Source: Rhyacophila brunnea | Lineage: Eukaryota; Arthropoda; Insecta; Trichoptera; Rhyacophilidae | NCBI GenBank assembly: GCA_022495005.1 | Contig: JAGYXB010000825.1 | Coordinates: forward strand, 6,510,001-6,574,000 | DNA length: 64,000 nt | Direction: 5' to 3' | Shown here: piece after piece, positions 24,041 through 36,656 of the stretch | Layout: each line of letters opens with the position of its first letter | Position numbering within the stretch: position 1 is the stretch's first letter | Made by a program: the position numbers and the translations under genes | Notes under the pieces: generated by a model | The model's database searches: none | Told to the model about the DNA's origin: nothing | Seen by the model: the letters and a program-made list of their open reading frames with translations, nothing else

Positions 24041-24496
24041 TTATTTTTACAACGTTTTTCTTATGTCGTATTCTTATTTGTCCGGTGGTTGTTTGTCCGG
24101 TACAAATCTTGCAATCGATTTTTAATTAACTTCCCGACTAGCTAGACATTTGAACTTTTAGAATATATCAGAACACGATACCAATGTATTTTTTAATACG
24201 TTTAGCCATCTTTAAGTAGAATTGAATTCATTTTTAGTTAATTCTGTTTTGTATGAAAAGTTATTTCGATACCATTATTGGTTGCTACGGGGTCCCTAGC
24301 AGCTAAATTATTATAAATAATATATACGTGCGTTACTATGGAAATATATATGGAATGACATTTCATTATTCAGTATTTCTATCAAGTAAATTTTTTTTTT
24401 GATCGTTTAAGCTAGTCAAGTCAAGTTTATATGATTCAACAGAAATTTTAAAAACGTTGTATACCTACAAAAACTTCTTTTTATCTTGTAATTATT
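24041..24496 (+). repeat. Five-copy dispersed element, copy B
   Basis: Same orientation and order of shared blocks as copy A. The 5' part shows the clearest tandem of the TTGTCCGGT motif (GTTTGTCCGGTACAAATC). The 3' edge is TTATCTTGTAATTATTA. Confidence 0.75.
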
Positions 24497-25154
24497 ATTT
24501 TATGCGGCCACTGATTAAATTAAACATAATATGTATGCACTAATAGAGGTGGGGCGGGTCGGTGTTTCGATAAATTTTGAGAACTCTGGTCTAGCCGCTT
24601 GAAACGAATGCGATCGTGGAGCGAGTGCACGATCTGTGTTTGAAAATAATTAACTGCAATCAGACTGGACAATGACGATCATTCAAAAAACAGACCTATT
24701 GCGAAAGATATCGCCGATAAACCTCGGTTAGATAAGAATCTCGGCAGCCGGGAATTGATCGCGATGGTTCTAAACGAGACCAATTTCATGGTTGGTGACA
24801 TTACCGAAAAATAAAAATGTCTCTATCTGCAGGAAAACCCATCTACCGTACGACATCTGCTATTCTTACGGATAGGGTTGCCATTTGTTTTGTCGCTAAG
24901 TCCGAACACTCCGCTGGCTTGAAATGTCGGTTGGAGTCGGAAATAAAACCTCACCTTGATCGAAGTATTCTAAGTAATAGGATGTGTATGATTTTTTGAT
25001 TCAGACACTATTTCTCCACACCATCCTCACCTGTTGAAATTTCGAGACTTCTTTGAAGTTGATTTCCCACATGACTACACAAGAAATTGGACATTCAGAT
25101 ACAAACGAGGGGATGAAGATTAAACTGATATAAGTAAAAGAATAATTAGTAACT
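24497..25154. other. Non-coding, nothing recognised
   Basis: No gene or element end that I can support. Confidence 0.5.
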
Positions 25155-25165
25155 GTTTTCACACT

Positions 25166-26126
25166 TCTTCTTCTTCTTCTTTCACCCTGTCACGTCCCAA
25201 CATTGGGGCATAGGGCAAGCACAAGTTGGCGCCACTTCCCTCGGTCCATCGCCAACTCCTGTGCCTCCCGCCATGTCAGACCTGCAGCACGTAGGTCGCT
25301 TTTGTAGCATCGCTGCAGGGTGAGGGAGGGCCGGCCACGGCGACGGAACCCTTGAGGCTGTGCCACAAGGGTACGAAGTGCCGCACTCTTTGGCGGCATC
25401 CGGAATACATGTCCCAGCCACGTGAATCGTCTCTTCGTGATAACTTCAATCACCGAAGGCTGTTGTGTCTGCTCACGAACTCGGATATTTGTAACGCAGT
25501 CGTACCAATGTACCCCTAAGATTCTGCGGAGACATCGATTCTCAAAGCTCAAAAGCCGTGACTCTTGAAGCTTAGTAAGATGCCATGTCTCACAGCCATA
25601 CAGGAGCACAGGTAGCACGCACGCGTTAAACAAACGACATTTGGTCCTCACAGAATACAGCCTTGACCTCCATGCGACTCCAAGTTGGTTGAACGCAGAG
25701 CCCGCCACACCCATGCGGATTCCAAGCTCACTAGAAATACCACCATCATCGGCAACCGTGGCACCCAAGTACTTGAATCTGGACACCAGCTCGACGGGCA
25801 GACCAGAAACCCGCAGAGGAGTGTCGGCGTCGATGCAAGCAGCACTGCACATGGATTTGGTCTTAGCGGCATTCAGATGAAGACCCACACGCATCGAGTT
25901 CGCGGCTAGCCTGTTCACGGTCACCTCCAACCTCTCGATCGTCGAGTCAAACACGACTGCGTCGTCTGCATACTCCAAGTCGCACAGTCTTTCTTCGCAT
26001 AGATCGCTTGTGTCATCATGATGTAGGCGTATCCCACTGTCGGGGCAAACCGTCTTACGCATTATGAAATCCATCATGATGATAAAAAGAAAGGGCGCAA
26101 GTACACATCCTTGCTTGACTCCTGAC
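25166..26126 (-). mobile_element. 5'-truncated LINE insertion with 11-bp duplication
   Basis: The element is flanked by GTTTTCACACT on both sides (25155-25165 and 26127-26137), an exact 11-bp target duplication. On the minus strand it starts abruptly within the reverse transcriptase and ends in a (GAA)n tail at 25166-25181. Abrupt 5' truncation, a microsatellite tail and a variable-length duplication are hallmarks of target-primed reverse transcription. The clean duplication and long open frame indicate a young insertion. Confidence 0.9.
25190..26126 (-). pseudogene. Non-LTR reverse transcriptase, C-terminal part
   Basis: An uninterrupted frame of about 311 codons from the truncation point to a stop at 25190. 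In order from the N terminus it shows GVKQGCVLAPFLF (palm), LEYADDAVVF with the catalytic YADD, LNAAKTK, RFKYLGATVADDGG, VLPVLLYGCETW and RRFTWLGHVFRMP, then a basic tail ending ALCPNVGT. These are the late reverse transcriptase, thumb and C-terminal blocks of a LINE ORF2-type protein. The endonuclease and the first half of the reverse transcriptase are missing, so it is inactive. The open frame extends 9 codons further upstream to an ATG at 26152, but those codons come mostly from the target duplication and host flank. The clade is not assigned. Confidence 0.92.
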
Positions 26127-26137
26127 GTTTTCACACT

Positions 26138-26910
26138 ACTTACCAAAATCATTTTTATGCTTGATAAAAGATCACATGTGTACTTATGAATTCTTCGTAT
26201 GAAAAGTTATAAAAATAGGCAATTGGTACCTATATCAAACTGCTCTCAAGAAGATTTCCCCAATAACATTACCTGGTTGGGTCAATTATATTGGCCGTCA
26301 TTCCTTATTTCCCCACCTACCTCAAATCCGTATTTATTATTGTCGCAAGACCAGGGCGACCAGCAGTTACGGGTCGTGGGTCGACCGTGATTGCGAATAA
26401 CTTTTAGTTAGGTCGAGTGACAAAAGACAACGGGCGCGTGTAGGCTTGTTAACGCTAAGCCGTCGTTAACCACAGAGAGACTCAGACAAAACACATCTGT
26501 TCGACCTTCGTTGCGCGAAAGTCGCGTGTATCATCCATCCTGAACTTGTCATAATCATTAATCTTAAAATCAAGTGAAACCGTGAGAGTGACATTTCGAA
26601 TCGTCCGTTTACCAGTGCGTGACACCGTGAACGCAACGTAAAAAATCAGTGTCTGGCATCCTCTTAACCCCCCCCCCCCCCCATAGATCCTTAATCCACC
26701 AACCAGCATCTTAATTTACAGTCCACTGCAAAAACGCGACTGTTAACTTTTAAATCGGTTTATTCAGATTTTTGTTTGCTTATCGCTTATCAAATATCAG
26801 CAAACGTAGCTGTACAGAAAATATGGAAAATAATAATATACAATAAAAAATGGGACAAAATTTGTATATTTTCCATACCATATTTAATATGGTATGGACG
26901 ACACAAAGTA
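26138..26910. other. Non-coding, nothing recognised
   Basis: Contains a run of 15 C at about 26668-26682. No supported coding region. Confidence 0.5.
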
Positions 26911-27292
26911 TTAAGGTGATTCATCAGTGAAACGGCAAATAATTTTCAACCATAGGCGCGACGAAATTTTGCACTCGCTCCCATTCGGAGAGAGAATGTA
27001 GAGCTGGAAATACGTCATCTTGCTTCGTGATGGCGACGGCCGTAATAATTCTTAAATCGTGTAAAGATGACTTAAAACGTTACCCATTTCCTTTAAAAAG
27101 AAAACATGTCAATGAATATATTATTATTGTCACTGATAAAACAATAAACAGAACATTAAATGGACACATGTTGGATTTATAAGAAAAATTATATTTGGTT
27201 TGACATGCCTCATTTGCACCCGCGACCCGCAATCCGCGCATCGCCTAGCGACGATCTTTTTAGACCGAGTCTCAACTGAGGTATGGCCTTAA
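26911..27292. mobile_element. TTAA-flanked MITE, uninterrupted copy
   Basis: A 382-bp sister of the element at 13232-14887, starting TTAA-GGTGATTCATCAGTG and ending GGTATGGCC-TTAA. The middle reads GAATATATTATTATTG, which is the empty-site version of the mariner insertion point in the other copy. No coding capacity. The piggyBac-type assignment rests on the TTAA borders only. Confidence 0.7.
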
Positions 27293-28128
27293 GACAAAAA
27301 ATTCTAGCAGGGTTTCTAGGTCCGGACGTATGGCAAGCCTAGTTACAGAAGTGCCTTTAAATCACGAATCTCTGGCGTTAGATACTCCGAACGAAAACTG
27401 CGCGACAGGCGTAATGTGCCTACAAACTAGTTATTTCCACAAAAGTTTTCCTTATTTACCCATTTGTTATTGGCAAAAAAGTTAAAATCACCCCACAATG
27501 TGGTTTTGCTCACAGGTTTTTCAAACAGACTTTCATGAGAATTGATTGTAGGCAATTCGCCCCAACCCCAGGCCCTGTTCAAGGAATGAGAATAGGTAGG
27601 AGGAAAAGGGTGGACATTAATATTGCCTGGAAAAAGGTGCGAAATTCATCCAATCCGCTGTATTTGAAAGCGGGCCCCTGTGTGGAATAACGTCTTACCC
27701 CTGGATACACCAAGAAAGCAGTAATTCGATTATATTACAGTAAAATCAAAGAAGGGTCAGAACAAAGTATATGAAAGTTGATAAGCTGGATAATTCTTCT
27801 TCGAGTATTGAGTGTGCAGGTAGGAATGATCGCGGTCCTAACCTACAGATATTTGACATGCAGTGAAAAAAAGGTTTTAAATATCGATAATATACCAACA
27901 CGTTGTAAGTAGACAATATGCGTAGATATATGTTGAAAACTCGGTACAGAGGAAAAGTCTAATTAGGTATCACACATTTTAATGCGTTACTGCATCCTGT
28001 CTACAAAATGTATTTGACTTGGACAATAATTATTAAATTATTATTGTTTGATTAAAAAATTGTCATTTAGGTACTTAATGAAAAAAATACTCCAATGATT
28101 GGTGTATAATGTATTATATAGTAAACCA
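27293..28128. other. Non-coding, nothing recognised
   Basis: No coding or repeat signal that I can support. Confidence 0.5.
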
Positions 28129-28136
28129 GTGGCGGG

Positions 28137-28505
28137 TTTAGGGACGTGGATGCCCAACTCACTGATTTTAAAGCCTCCAACGATAAAAATATAATAAAAA
28201 CCATAAATCACATAAAAATGATTATTATTGACTGTGATGGCACAAAATGTACCTGCGTGATTGTACCTGTTTTGAGTGGTTCAAATTTAAAGTAATTTAT
28301 TTTACATATATTTGATGTTAGTTGCAGGAGTTTTGTTACTCTTTTCTTTGGGTAACATTTTATGCATTGTGAGAAATACCGATACCCCTAATTAACGATT
28401 TTGGTATAATTAATTAATAGTACGACTGGTTTGGACGGTTTCGAGACCCAACTTGAAATCTTGATGAAAAGCTTGTATCATCTGCGTCAAACAAAATCGC
28501 CGCTG
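28137..28505. mobile_element. hAT MITE (369 bp)
   Basis: The ends are CAGTGGCGGGTTT and, complemented on the right, CAGCGGCGATTTTG. The flanks TAGTAAAC (28129-28136) and TTGTAAAC (28506-28513) agree at 7 of 8 bases, as expected for an hAT target duplication. No coding region. Confidence 0.7.
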
Positions 28506-28513
28506 TTGTAAAC

Positions 28514-30039
28514 TATAATATGTCAGATTATTACTGGATTATATTATTTACCAGTTGACAATGTCGCTTTAAAGCGGACGAAACCGATCCAGGCTAACAT
28601 TACAATAAATGAAACTAGTACTAAATAATATTGTGTTTTACTTTAATTAATACGATACATATCCACCACGAATTGACAGTTAACCCTATAAAAAATATGC
28701 CACATCGTTCAAACTCAGCTTCGCTTCATTGTATTATTATAAAAACGCCGAATTTTATTTTATTTTTCTCTTTTGTATTATCATTAAAGACAATGCACAC
28801 CCATTCTAATATTGCATCCCGTGTACTAACTTCTATGTCCATTATATTTATTTATCAATTATGAAGATGCAATTTCTAAAATTATTTCAAACCAATCTGT
28901 CGTAAGATGAGCATTCAAGTTCTCTCTAGTATCGAGATGCTACGTTATCTCTCCGTTTATGATATTGTTTAGACTTGGTTTATAAAGTTTTATTTTTTAA
29001 TTTAAGTAACCAACGCCCACCGAATAGTGTATCAATTAAATTACCACCTGTCGCTACAATAATATGGCGAAATCCTAGGTATATGCAAGACAGCATAAGC
29101 GAATAAAAACCTCAACTCATAAAACGTTGACTTAATCATTTTAATCTTATGTCACGCGTGAAGTGTTGAAAACTCATTGAAAAGCATTTAATTTTATTGC
29201 TAAATGTCAGTTAATAATGACAAAATAAAAACAGTTACTAGCAGTTAAAAAATGCATGGCCAGCTATCAATGCCTATTGCTATAGCATAACGTGTCGACA
29301 GTAATAAATATCTATAGTAAGTACCTATTAGCAGTATTAGCAATGAAATTCGTGAAAATTTGAATATAAGAATTTTTAATTTATTATTATAAGTATTACG
29401 AGTGATAATGATAATTATAAATACTATGACGATTCGATATACGCTATTAAGGTAAAACTATGGATTGCAAGTCATAAAACGTAATAAAAATCAAAATATC
29501 TAAACCAAATTTCTCTTCGGTGACTTACCGTACCCCGATGGAGAATACGTATTATTATTAGATTAAGCAAGTATTAGATAAGTCCAAAAATACAAAACGG
29601 AAGCTTGGACTAGATTAATAATACTCGAAACCCGCTGATACTCAACAAAAGGTTTCTGGCACTTGTCCAGCGGCCGAGAGTGGCACATTTTCCACGCGTG
29701 GCGGACGCCGCATCAAGTGTCGACCCGCGACTGCCGTTGCCGACCCACATTGTAAAGTCGAGCTTTCGCGAAAAAAAGAAAATCTGCCATTGAGCTTTTA
29801 ATAACGTCCGGTGTTTCCCATGCCTATTTTTTGCAGACACTTCCGATATTACAAGCACTTGTGACTTGTAATTATAAATATTAAATTAGATATCTCGTCA
29901 AATTTTTGGTACCTACCGATCGAGTGGGATTTGGATTACAATAACTGATTTAACTTAATTAGAACACATAAGTATAATAAAGCATTTCTTATTTACATTT
30001 AAATAATTGTTCCATGCCAATTAATTAAGTGATGCATAT
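28514..30039. other. Non-coding, one GC-rich patch
   Basis: A GC-rich patch at 29650-29780 stands out from its surroundings. It has open frames on both strands but no domain I recognise. Confidence 0.45.
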
Positions 30040-30047
30040 ACGCGTAC

Positions 30048-30836
30048 CAGCGTTAGCAGATAAATATTTTACCAAATCGGGATTTTTACCATGTGAAATT
30101 TAAAAAATTCGGGATTTAGAAGTAATAACCAGGACAACCTAAAAACACATAGTTCAATATTTCTAATGTTGATTTCTATAATATCAATCATAACTAAAAC
30201 AACACAAACTACAAAACTCTTTAACTAACAAAACAATATCGAACAATATTTTTTCCCGATACTCCCCTATTTCGTTCCTCGGTTGAAGATTTTACTTGCT
30301 GAAGAGTTTCTCTTTGCTACTTAATGCATTGGTCAAATTCAGCACATTAGTAAACCATGTTGAATTGAACAAATAATTCCGATTTTATCAACTCATCAAA
30401 ATTCATTTTAGAAAATACCCGTTCGGTATAGCAAATTAAATGTTGATATGTTTAAAAACATGAAAATATTTCTAGTCTCTTTTTCCGGGAATAACTTGAA
30501 TAACTGATGCCATCTCTGTGCAGCTGAGTCTTTCAAATTTTTCGCAATCACTTTAATAAAAAGTTTAAACGAGTTAAATTTTTCATACACCAGATCCATA
30601 TCTTCTTCTCCAGTCAAATGTAATATAGACACCGCATTATAGTAGACTTTAAAAACTTATTTCATTCTTCATGGTTATAAAACATAGTGTATCACGAATC
30701 CAGCGCGTTCTTCTGTCTTAATCTAAACGTCGTATTTGTATTATGTTGAATAATCGTGAATTTAGTTGTCCCGCGCGGGAAACCTACTTTTGCTTAAGGG
30801 ACAACTCGCAAAAAACGGGATCGTCTGGCAACGCTT
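30048..30836 (-). mobile_element. hAT element relic (789 bp)
   Basis: The ends are CAGCGTTAGCAGAT and, complemented on the right, AAGCGTTGCCAGAC. The flanks ACGCGTAC (30040-30047) and ACCCGTAC (30837-30844) match at 7 of 8 bases. Subterminal CGGGATTTT-like and AAACGGGATC motifs lie near both ends. A minus-strand relic of an hAT C-terminal domain lies inside. Confidence 0.65.
30380..30620 (-). pseudogene. hAT transposase C-terminal relic
   Basis: The minus strand reads AAQRWHQLFKLFPEKETRN, a hydrophobic helix follows, and then, after a frameshift, ERVFSKMNFDEL. The ERVFSKMN block is typical of the hAT dimerisation domain near the end of the transposase. No catalytic block remains. Confidence 0.5.
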
Positions 30837-30844
30837 ACCCGTAC

Positions 30845-31477
30845 AAATTAGGTAAATGAAAACTAAACTATATATGTACCACAATAAATTATGTTACCTT
30901 CAAGTAGGGCCCAGTTGACAGTCGAGTCGTATTCAAAAAAAGTATCACATCAAACTACCTGAAACAAAAATGAAAACATTCAATTAGACATGATTAACCG
31001 GTTAAGTGCCCAAAGCGTCTTTGGACGCCCTAATTACACAAATTCTTATGTTAATTACTATCAATTAACTAATTGCGGCATAGAAAGGATTAATAATAAT
31101 AAATAGGTATATCATCATAACAAAGCAAGTCACGATCTGCGCTCTAAGACGACGCTGCATATTGTGAAGTCCCAAGATATCAGATACGATGCGCTGTATA
31201 CATACTAAACGGTCAACCTGAAAATTCGTTCGTAGTACGTTTTATTTTTCGGCAGGATCACCCCTATCTTACTGTCACATGAAAATTTAGAAGCTTCCAA
31301 ACTTGTTTGGTTCATGCATGCAATCTTGCCAACTGCAGGAAAATACATGTTTATCTATACATTTTACTTACTGTCAACCAATGACATTATTAATGGACAA
31401 CGCACTCAATACAGTAGCTAGCAAGTAAATTCGCATGTATAGGTAGACGTCACGCAATTCCATTATGCGATATCACG
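30845..31477. other. Non-coding, nothing recognised
   Basis: No coding or repeat signal that I can support. Confidence 0.5.
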
Positions 31478-31676
31478 CATCGGGAATTTATAGCAATATC
31501 ACCTTTATTGTAGTGGCGTTAGAATAGTGTTTCTAGTGTCAATGTGCATTTGAGCGAAACCGTTCGAACCGAACCGTTCGGCAGACCCGACTAAAAGCAT
31601 CGGGAATTTATAGCAATATCACCTTTATTGTAATGGCGTTAGAACAGATTATGCCATTCGGCAGACCCGACAAAAA
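31478..31676. repeat. Tandem duplication, ~120-bp unit
   Basis: CATCGGGAATTTATAGCAAT starts units at 31478 and 31598. The first unit is 120 bp. The second is about 79 bp and lacks roughly 40 bp of the middle (the CGTTCGAACCGAACC region) while keeping the GGCAGACCCGAC end. Confidence 0.85.
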
Positions 31677-33131
31677 AGTGAGTGTCATTTTTATTCCCAG
31701 ATGATTCGTCCATATTAATGTCATTGCTGTCAACAGTAAATCCATGCACGTGTAAACGGGGTATTACTCTAAAATGTCCACTATTATAAGCATTACACAT
31801 ACCTAGATAACCCCTTTCATTTTGATAGATTACTCACTATTTTTAACGAAAGCATATTAATGTTTGAATAAAACGACAGCTTCGGCTCGATACATTGACA
31901 AAATGGAATGAATTAAAAATTAAATGATGCAACAGCATTAAAGTATTTTTTGTCTAATTTAATATTTAACACTCTTACGCCAGTTTTCTCAGCGCGTGTC
32001 AATACGACATCCACGCAGTTTAGTATCTCTACATCCATACATATTGACAAACCTGTCGCGCGTCTCGAAGTCTGACAAGTTTCTTTTATTTCCGGTCAAC
32101 GAAAGTCTTTTATGTTCCACGAATGAAAATGCAGTCTCACTGACATGTCGTTTTCAATACAAGTTCGGAGAGACAAAAATACAACAGGTGCGTGTCAACA
32201 TAAATATGGAGTTACAAGTAAAACATACCTTCTTAATGGTTAAACGCGAACTGATAAATAATACATTCTTTGAAACATTCTGCGAAATTTCAAATGAATC
32301 GAAATTGCAATAAAACATTCTCGTACAATTAGCTTTCTATAATAAGTCGATGTAATTTGATTCCTTTTTCAAGTAATTATGAGATGTAATTATGAGATTT
32401 AATTATCATGGAAATGATTTCTGACAGCATAATTAGACGGTTTAGTTTCCTTAGAATTCTAATTAAACTCTACACGTAAACATTCATTTTATACCACAAT
32501 ACAGTGATTTAAAAATATCTTCGTTTCACGGCATCCCAAAAAGTGACAATTAGTGGAATGGGTTAATTAATTTGTTGATCAACATACCATTTTTACCAAA
32601 TCTCTGAATCAAATTAGACAGTCACCGCCAAACACAAAGTTTCAGAAAAAAGAATAAGTCGTCACGAATGGAACCTTCAGGATTTGTAAACGTTAATACT
32701 CATCCTTTACAAACAAATCTCAATCAGTTCTATATGGACACATTTTATTTTTAATTTAGGTGCCGTTGAAACAAATCTCAATCAGCCTGTCTCAGGCGAG
32801 GTGAAATTAGATGAAGATTGGACCCTGAATGGGTCATGAATTTATTTGAACTTTTCCTTATTGTTATGTTCTCTTGAAAGTATTTTTAAACCGATTTATA
32901 GTCTGAGATTGGTACCGAAGCTCAATAAGATTTCGTGGAATTATTACAATGTTCGCATATCCTGCGGCGCCCCGAGACTTCGAAAGCCTCTGTCCTAACA
33001 AAACTTCTGCATATAGTCAGCTTGGCAGTTCTTTGAATATTAACATAATAAATAGTTGAAGATAAAAAACAGAAGCCTTCATGTCTCATCCAGTGCTATA
33101 AAACGAAGTCATTCTATAGATTAAACAATAG
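31677..33131. other. Non-coding, nothing recognised
   Basis: A 105-codon plus-strand frame at 31996-32313 has no recognisable domain, and I do not call it a gene. Confidence 0.45.
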
Positions 33132-33630
33132 ATAATTACAAGATAAAAAGAACTTTTTATATACCAGGTTTTTAAATTTTCTGTTGAATCATATAAACTT
33201 GACAATTCTATGTATTAATAATTAAGGACAAATAAGGCAATTGTCAACAAATCATTTTTTTGTTATTTTTTAACAAACAAATATAGAATAATGAAATATC
33301 ATTTTGATTTCCATAGTAACGTACGCACGTATATATTATTAATTTAGTTGCTAGGATCACCCATTAGCAACCAATAATAGTAGATTGGATTACGGATTTC
33401 TTCCGAAATAACTTTTCATACAAAACAGAATTAACTGAAAATGAATTCAATTCTACTTGAAGATGGCTAAAAGTGTTAAATGCATTGGCATCGTGTTCTG
33501 ATATATTCTAAAAGTTTCAAATGGCTAGGTAGTCGGGAAGTTAGTTAAAAATCGATTGCAAGATTTGTACTGGATAAACAACCACCAGACAAACAAGAAT
33601 ACGAGCTAAGAAAAACGTGGTAAAATTATA
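33132..33630 (-). repeat. Five-copy dispersed element, copy C
   Basis: Inverted relative to copies A and B. It starts (plus-strand reading) ATAATTACAAGATAAAAAG and ends CGTGGTAAAATTATA. It contains an extra AT-rich segment at about 33215-33280. Confidence 0.75.
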
Positions 33631-34038
33631 GTTGATGATGACGTTGATTTTATTGCAATAACACAGAACACGGCATAATGGTAAATATATTCCCGTCGCT
33701 TTAATGTTTTTCTCCGACTGCTCGATGTAGAGGTAGACAGTCAACAAACACACCTGTGTATGAAATTAAACTAGGATTGTATTCTGGTGGGTATGTGCTT
33801 GTACCAATAGTACATACTATGTAAATCGACGCAATGCCGTGTAACTCGAGTGACCTTGTGTTCAATCAGCAGGTATTCGAGCGATGTGCGAGTGTGAACT
33901 AAAATTATAACTACGGAGTATATAATACAACAACCCTGTTCCTACACGGATAAGCTAGAGTGCTTTCTTTCTTTTATCAAGCTGATCAAGGCCCTTGATG
34001 AATATCGAAACTCCATCGGTACCATTTTATATCATGAC

Positions 34039-34764
34039 TAGGGAATCCAATCCCGAGCCAAAATTCTGATCCCGGGATTTCGGGATTACAATTTGACAAT
34101 CCCGGGATCCCGGGACTGGTCCCGGGATTGGGATTTTTTTCCATTGTTAATATAAAATTTTTATATTTACAAATAACATTGATAAAATCGGTCAAAAATA
34201 AATCTAGTATAATTTATACTATTTAAGACATTTATTGTTAATATTGTATACGTTAAATCTTGGAAATACACAAGTTTAATGGAGTAAATAATATTGTAAT
34301 ATAAATAATAATGTGAATTTAATATGAGATTGCTATTTCTGATAGTAAAGACATAATGAATAGATCAGCGAGATTTAAAATAGTAAAGCAAATAATCATG
34401 GCGTACTTATGGCCTTTCCGCTTCATAAATCTAATTAGTCAGCCAAATATGAAACTGCCGTAAAACGTATGATATCATGGTGGAATTACTTTGTTAAAAG
34501 TGCGAAGCATTGTTTTTTTACCAATCTTTCTCATTTTTAATAATCTATGTGAAAAAATAAAATGAATCGGCAACCTACACATCAAACTTCATTCAAACTC
34601 AGTTTATTTCTAATGTAGTTATTTTGTATTAAAAGTATTTTTTCTGTTATATTTTCCATAAAAATTGATAAAAAAATCAATCCCGAAATCCCGGGATTAT
34701 GTTTATCAATCCCGGGATTCATAGGTATCGAAAATAGCTCGGGATCCCAGGATTGGATTCCCTA
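34039..34764. mobile_element. hAT MITE with CCCGGGAT subterminal repeats
   Basis: The ends are TAGGGAATCCAATCC and its inverted partner GGATTGGATTCCCTA. The flanks ATCATGAC (34031-34038) and ATCGTGAC (34765-34772) match at 7 of 8 bases. The first 100 bp and last 90 bp are packed with ATCCCGGGAT-type palindromes, which may be transposase-binding motifs. The interior is AT-rich without coding capacity. A solo right end of this family is at 20746. Confidence 0.8.
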
Positions 34765-34772
34765 ATCGTGAC

Positions 34773-35169
34773 ATATTAAGTATGATGTTACAATTCAGGA
34801 ACATTCAACGGATGCATCAAGAGTCCTAAGAAGATTCCAGCACCCTGGAAGGCATCTAAATACCATCCGTACGGTGTGTATTTAGACATTTATGACTGAA
34901 CTAGAGTCTGTCTTCTATAAGCTTGCGTGCCGGTTTCCCCCCTTCCCGCTTCAGCATCCATCTCGTTCCCTCTCATTGAAAACTTGCAACAGTTCAACGC
35001 GAATGGTACAATGCTTTCCGTGTGACATGTACGCTTATAAGAAGACGCCAGAAGACTGACATTGTCATTGAGACTAAGAGAACACTACCATCGACAAGCT
35101 TACCGCCATTCGAATGAGTGAATAGTCAATAGTACTAGTTCACAGAAAAAAAAAATTAGTAATTTACGA
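34773..35169. other. Spacer with a possible short inverted-repeat element
   Basis: GTCTTCTATAAGCTTGCGTG near 34911 has an inverted partner GTACGCTTATAAGAAGAC near 35028. The pair spans about 140 bp and could be a small MITE. No target duplication was found. Confidence 0.35.
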
Positions 35170-35177
35170 CTTATAAT

Positions 35178-35650
35178 CAGAGGGTTGGAGCGGAGCTCGG
35201 AGCATGAGCACGGAACAGTGGAGCAATGGGGGTTTACCCGGACCAGGAGCAAAGACGGAGTACCGAAAAGTGGTAGTGCTTCACTGCTCCGGATGTTTTT
35301 TCTATTATTAAATTTTCGTCCTAAAATCCAATGAAAATATTATATTAAATTTGACACTTGTATTATTACAACACAGGAATTATTAAAAATACGGCAACAC
35401 TGCCGGGTGATAAACAACCTTACACTTTTCACACAAGAGGCAATTAATGACAGACGATTTGCTGATAGAATTAATAATGAAACAAACGAATAATAAACCT
35501 CATTTTAAAACTACTTATTTTTTAAATTTTTAAGCATTTGCATAAATAATATAATAGATACCTATTAAAACTTTTTCCCCGGAACAGAGTTGGAGCAAGT
35601 ATTAGGTCCCGGAGCGGAGCAACTGAAAAAGGGGTCCGCTCCAACCTCTG
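35178..35650. mobile_element. hAT MITE with GGAGC subterminal repeats, copy 1
   Basis: A 473-bp element with ends CAGAGGGTTGGAGCGGAGC and, complemented on the right, CAGAGGTTGGAGCGGACC. It is flanked by a perfect 8-bp duplication CTTATAAT (35170-35177 and 35651-35658). Repeated GGAGC/GAGCGGAGC words cluster at both ends. A second copy is at 53483-53933. Confidence 0.9.
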
Positions 35651-35658
35651 CTTATAAT

Positions 35659-36656
35659 AACTATGATCATTCAAGTGACAATAAGTACCTAGTCAATAAA
35701 TATACGACACTTTGTTGGGACAAATTGTGAAAAAACGTAGGAAGCTTAAATTCTGTATGCATACTAATGCGTTATGCAAGGAAGTAATATACTAATATGC
35801 AAACACGGTGAACAGCTGTGACCCTCTTGCATTACTCGTGTTTATTCTATTAAGAGTTGTTTAATCTTCACCCACATGCATATTATTATATTATACAACA
35901 TTATATTCAAGAAATTACGCGTACATAGAATATGATACGCTATTATGTAACTCATGCTATGACGTTGTAATATCTGGTCATATAAGGCTAATATTGAATT
36001 GAATATAGTAATAATAGTTAAATAATTGTGGGAAATCGCATTTTGTTTAATAAACAGATTGATTCAAAGGATTTTGACAAGTGTTTCGCGGTATATGCGC
36101 ATGCTCAGGACGATGTCCTACATATAATTATGAAGCCAGTACTGCATTCTACCAATTAAAATGACATTCAAACCACATTATGTAATGTTATGTATCTACC
36201 TAACATAAGTAACATAGGGGAACACAGGTAATACTGGTATAGGTACTTAGGGAAACGGTGTATAAAGTTCGCATTTAACAATGCATCTATAATCGCACAA
36301 GGTATGGTATAGAATAGATTATAGAAGTTTTGTTTTCCTTTTTTGTTTTTAACTGTCAATTCTTGGTGGAAATGCATTGTATTAATTTAAATAAAAAACA
36401 ATACGTAGTACTAGTTCCACGTATGTTAATATTAGTCAGGACCTGTTTCGTCCGCAACATAGAAGTATAAAAATATAAGGTAAGTATAAAATTACAAAAT
36501 TATAAAACGCCCCATAAACCCATACGGAGCAAAATGGTACATCAAATTAGCACGATACAATGATGATACAGATCAGTTATTACTTTAAACAGGTAGGTAC
36601 ACTGTACGCAGACTTGAAACCTTTTATCGTCATCGTTATGTCAGTCTATATATGAA
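35659..36656. other. Non-coding, nothing recognised
   Basis: No coding or repeat signal that I can support. Confidence 0.5.

Noticed and set aside
29636..29860. GC-rich patch with an 82-codon minus-strand frame
   Set aside because: Open frames exist on both strands, with no recognisable protein motif or splice signals.
31996..32313. A 105-codon open frame that might be a small gene
   Set aside because: No domain, splice context, promoter signal or conserved pattern; length is within chance for 64 kb in six frames.
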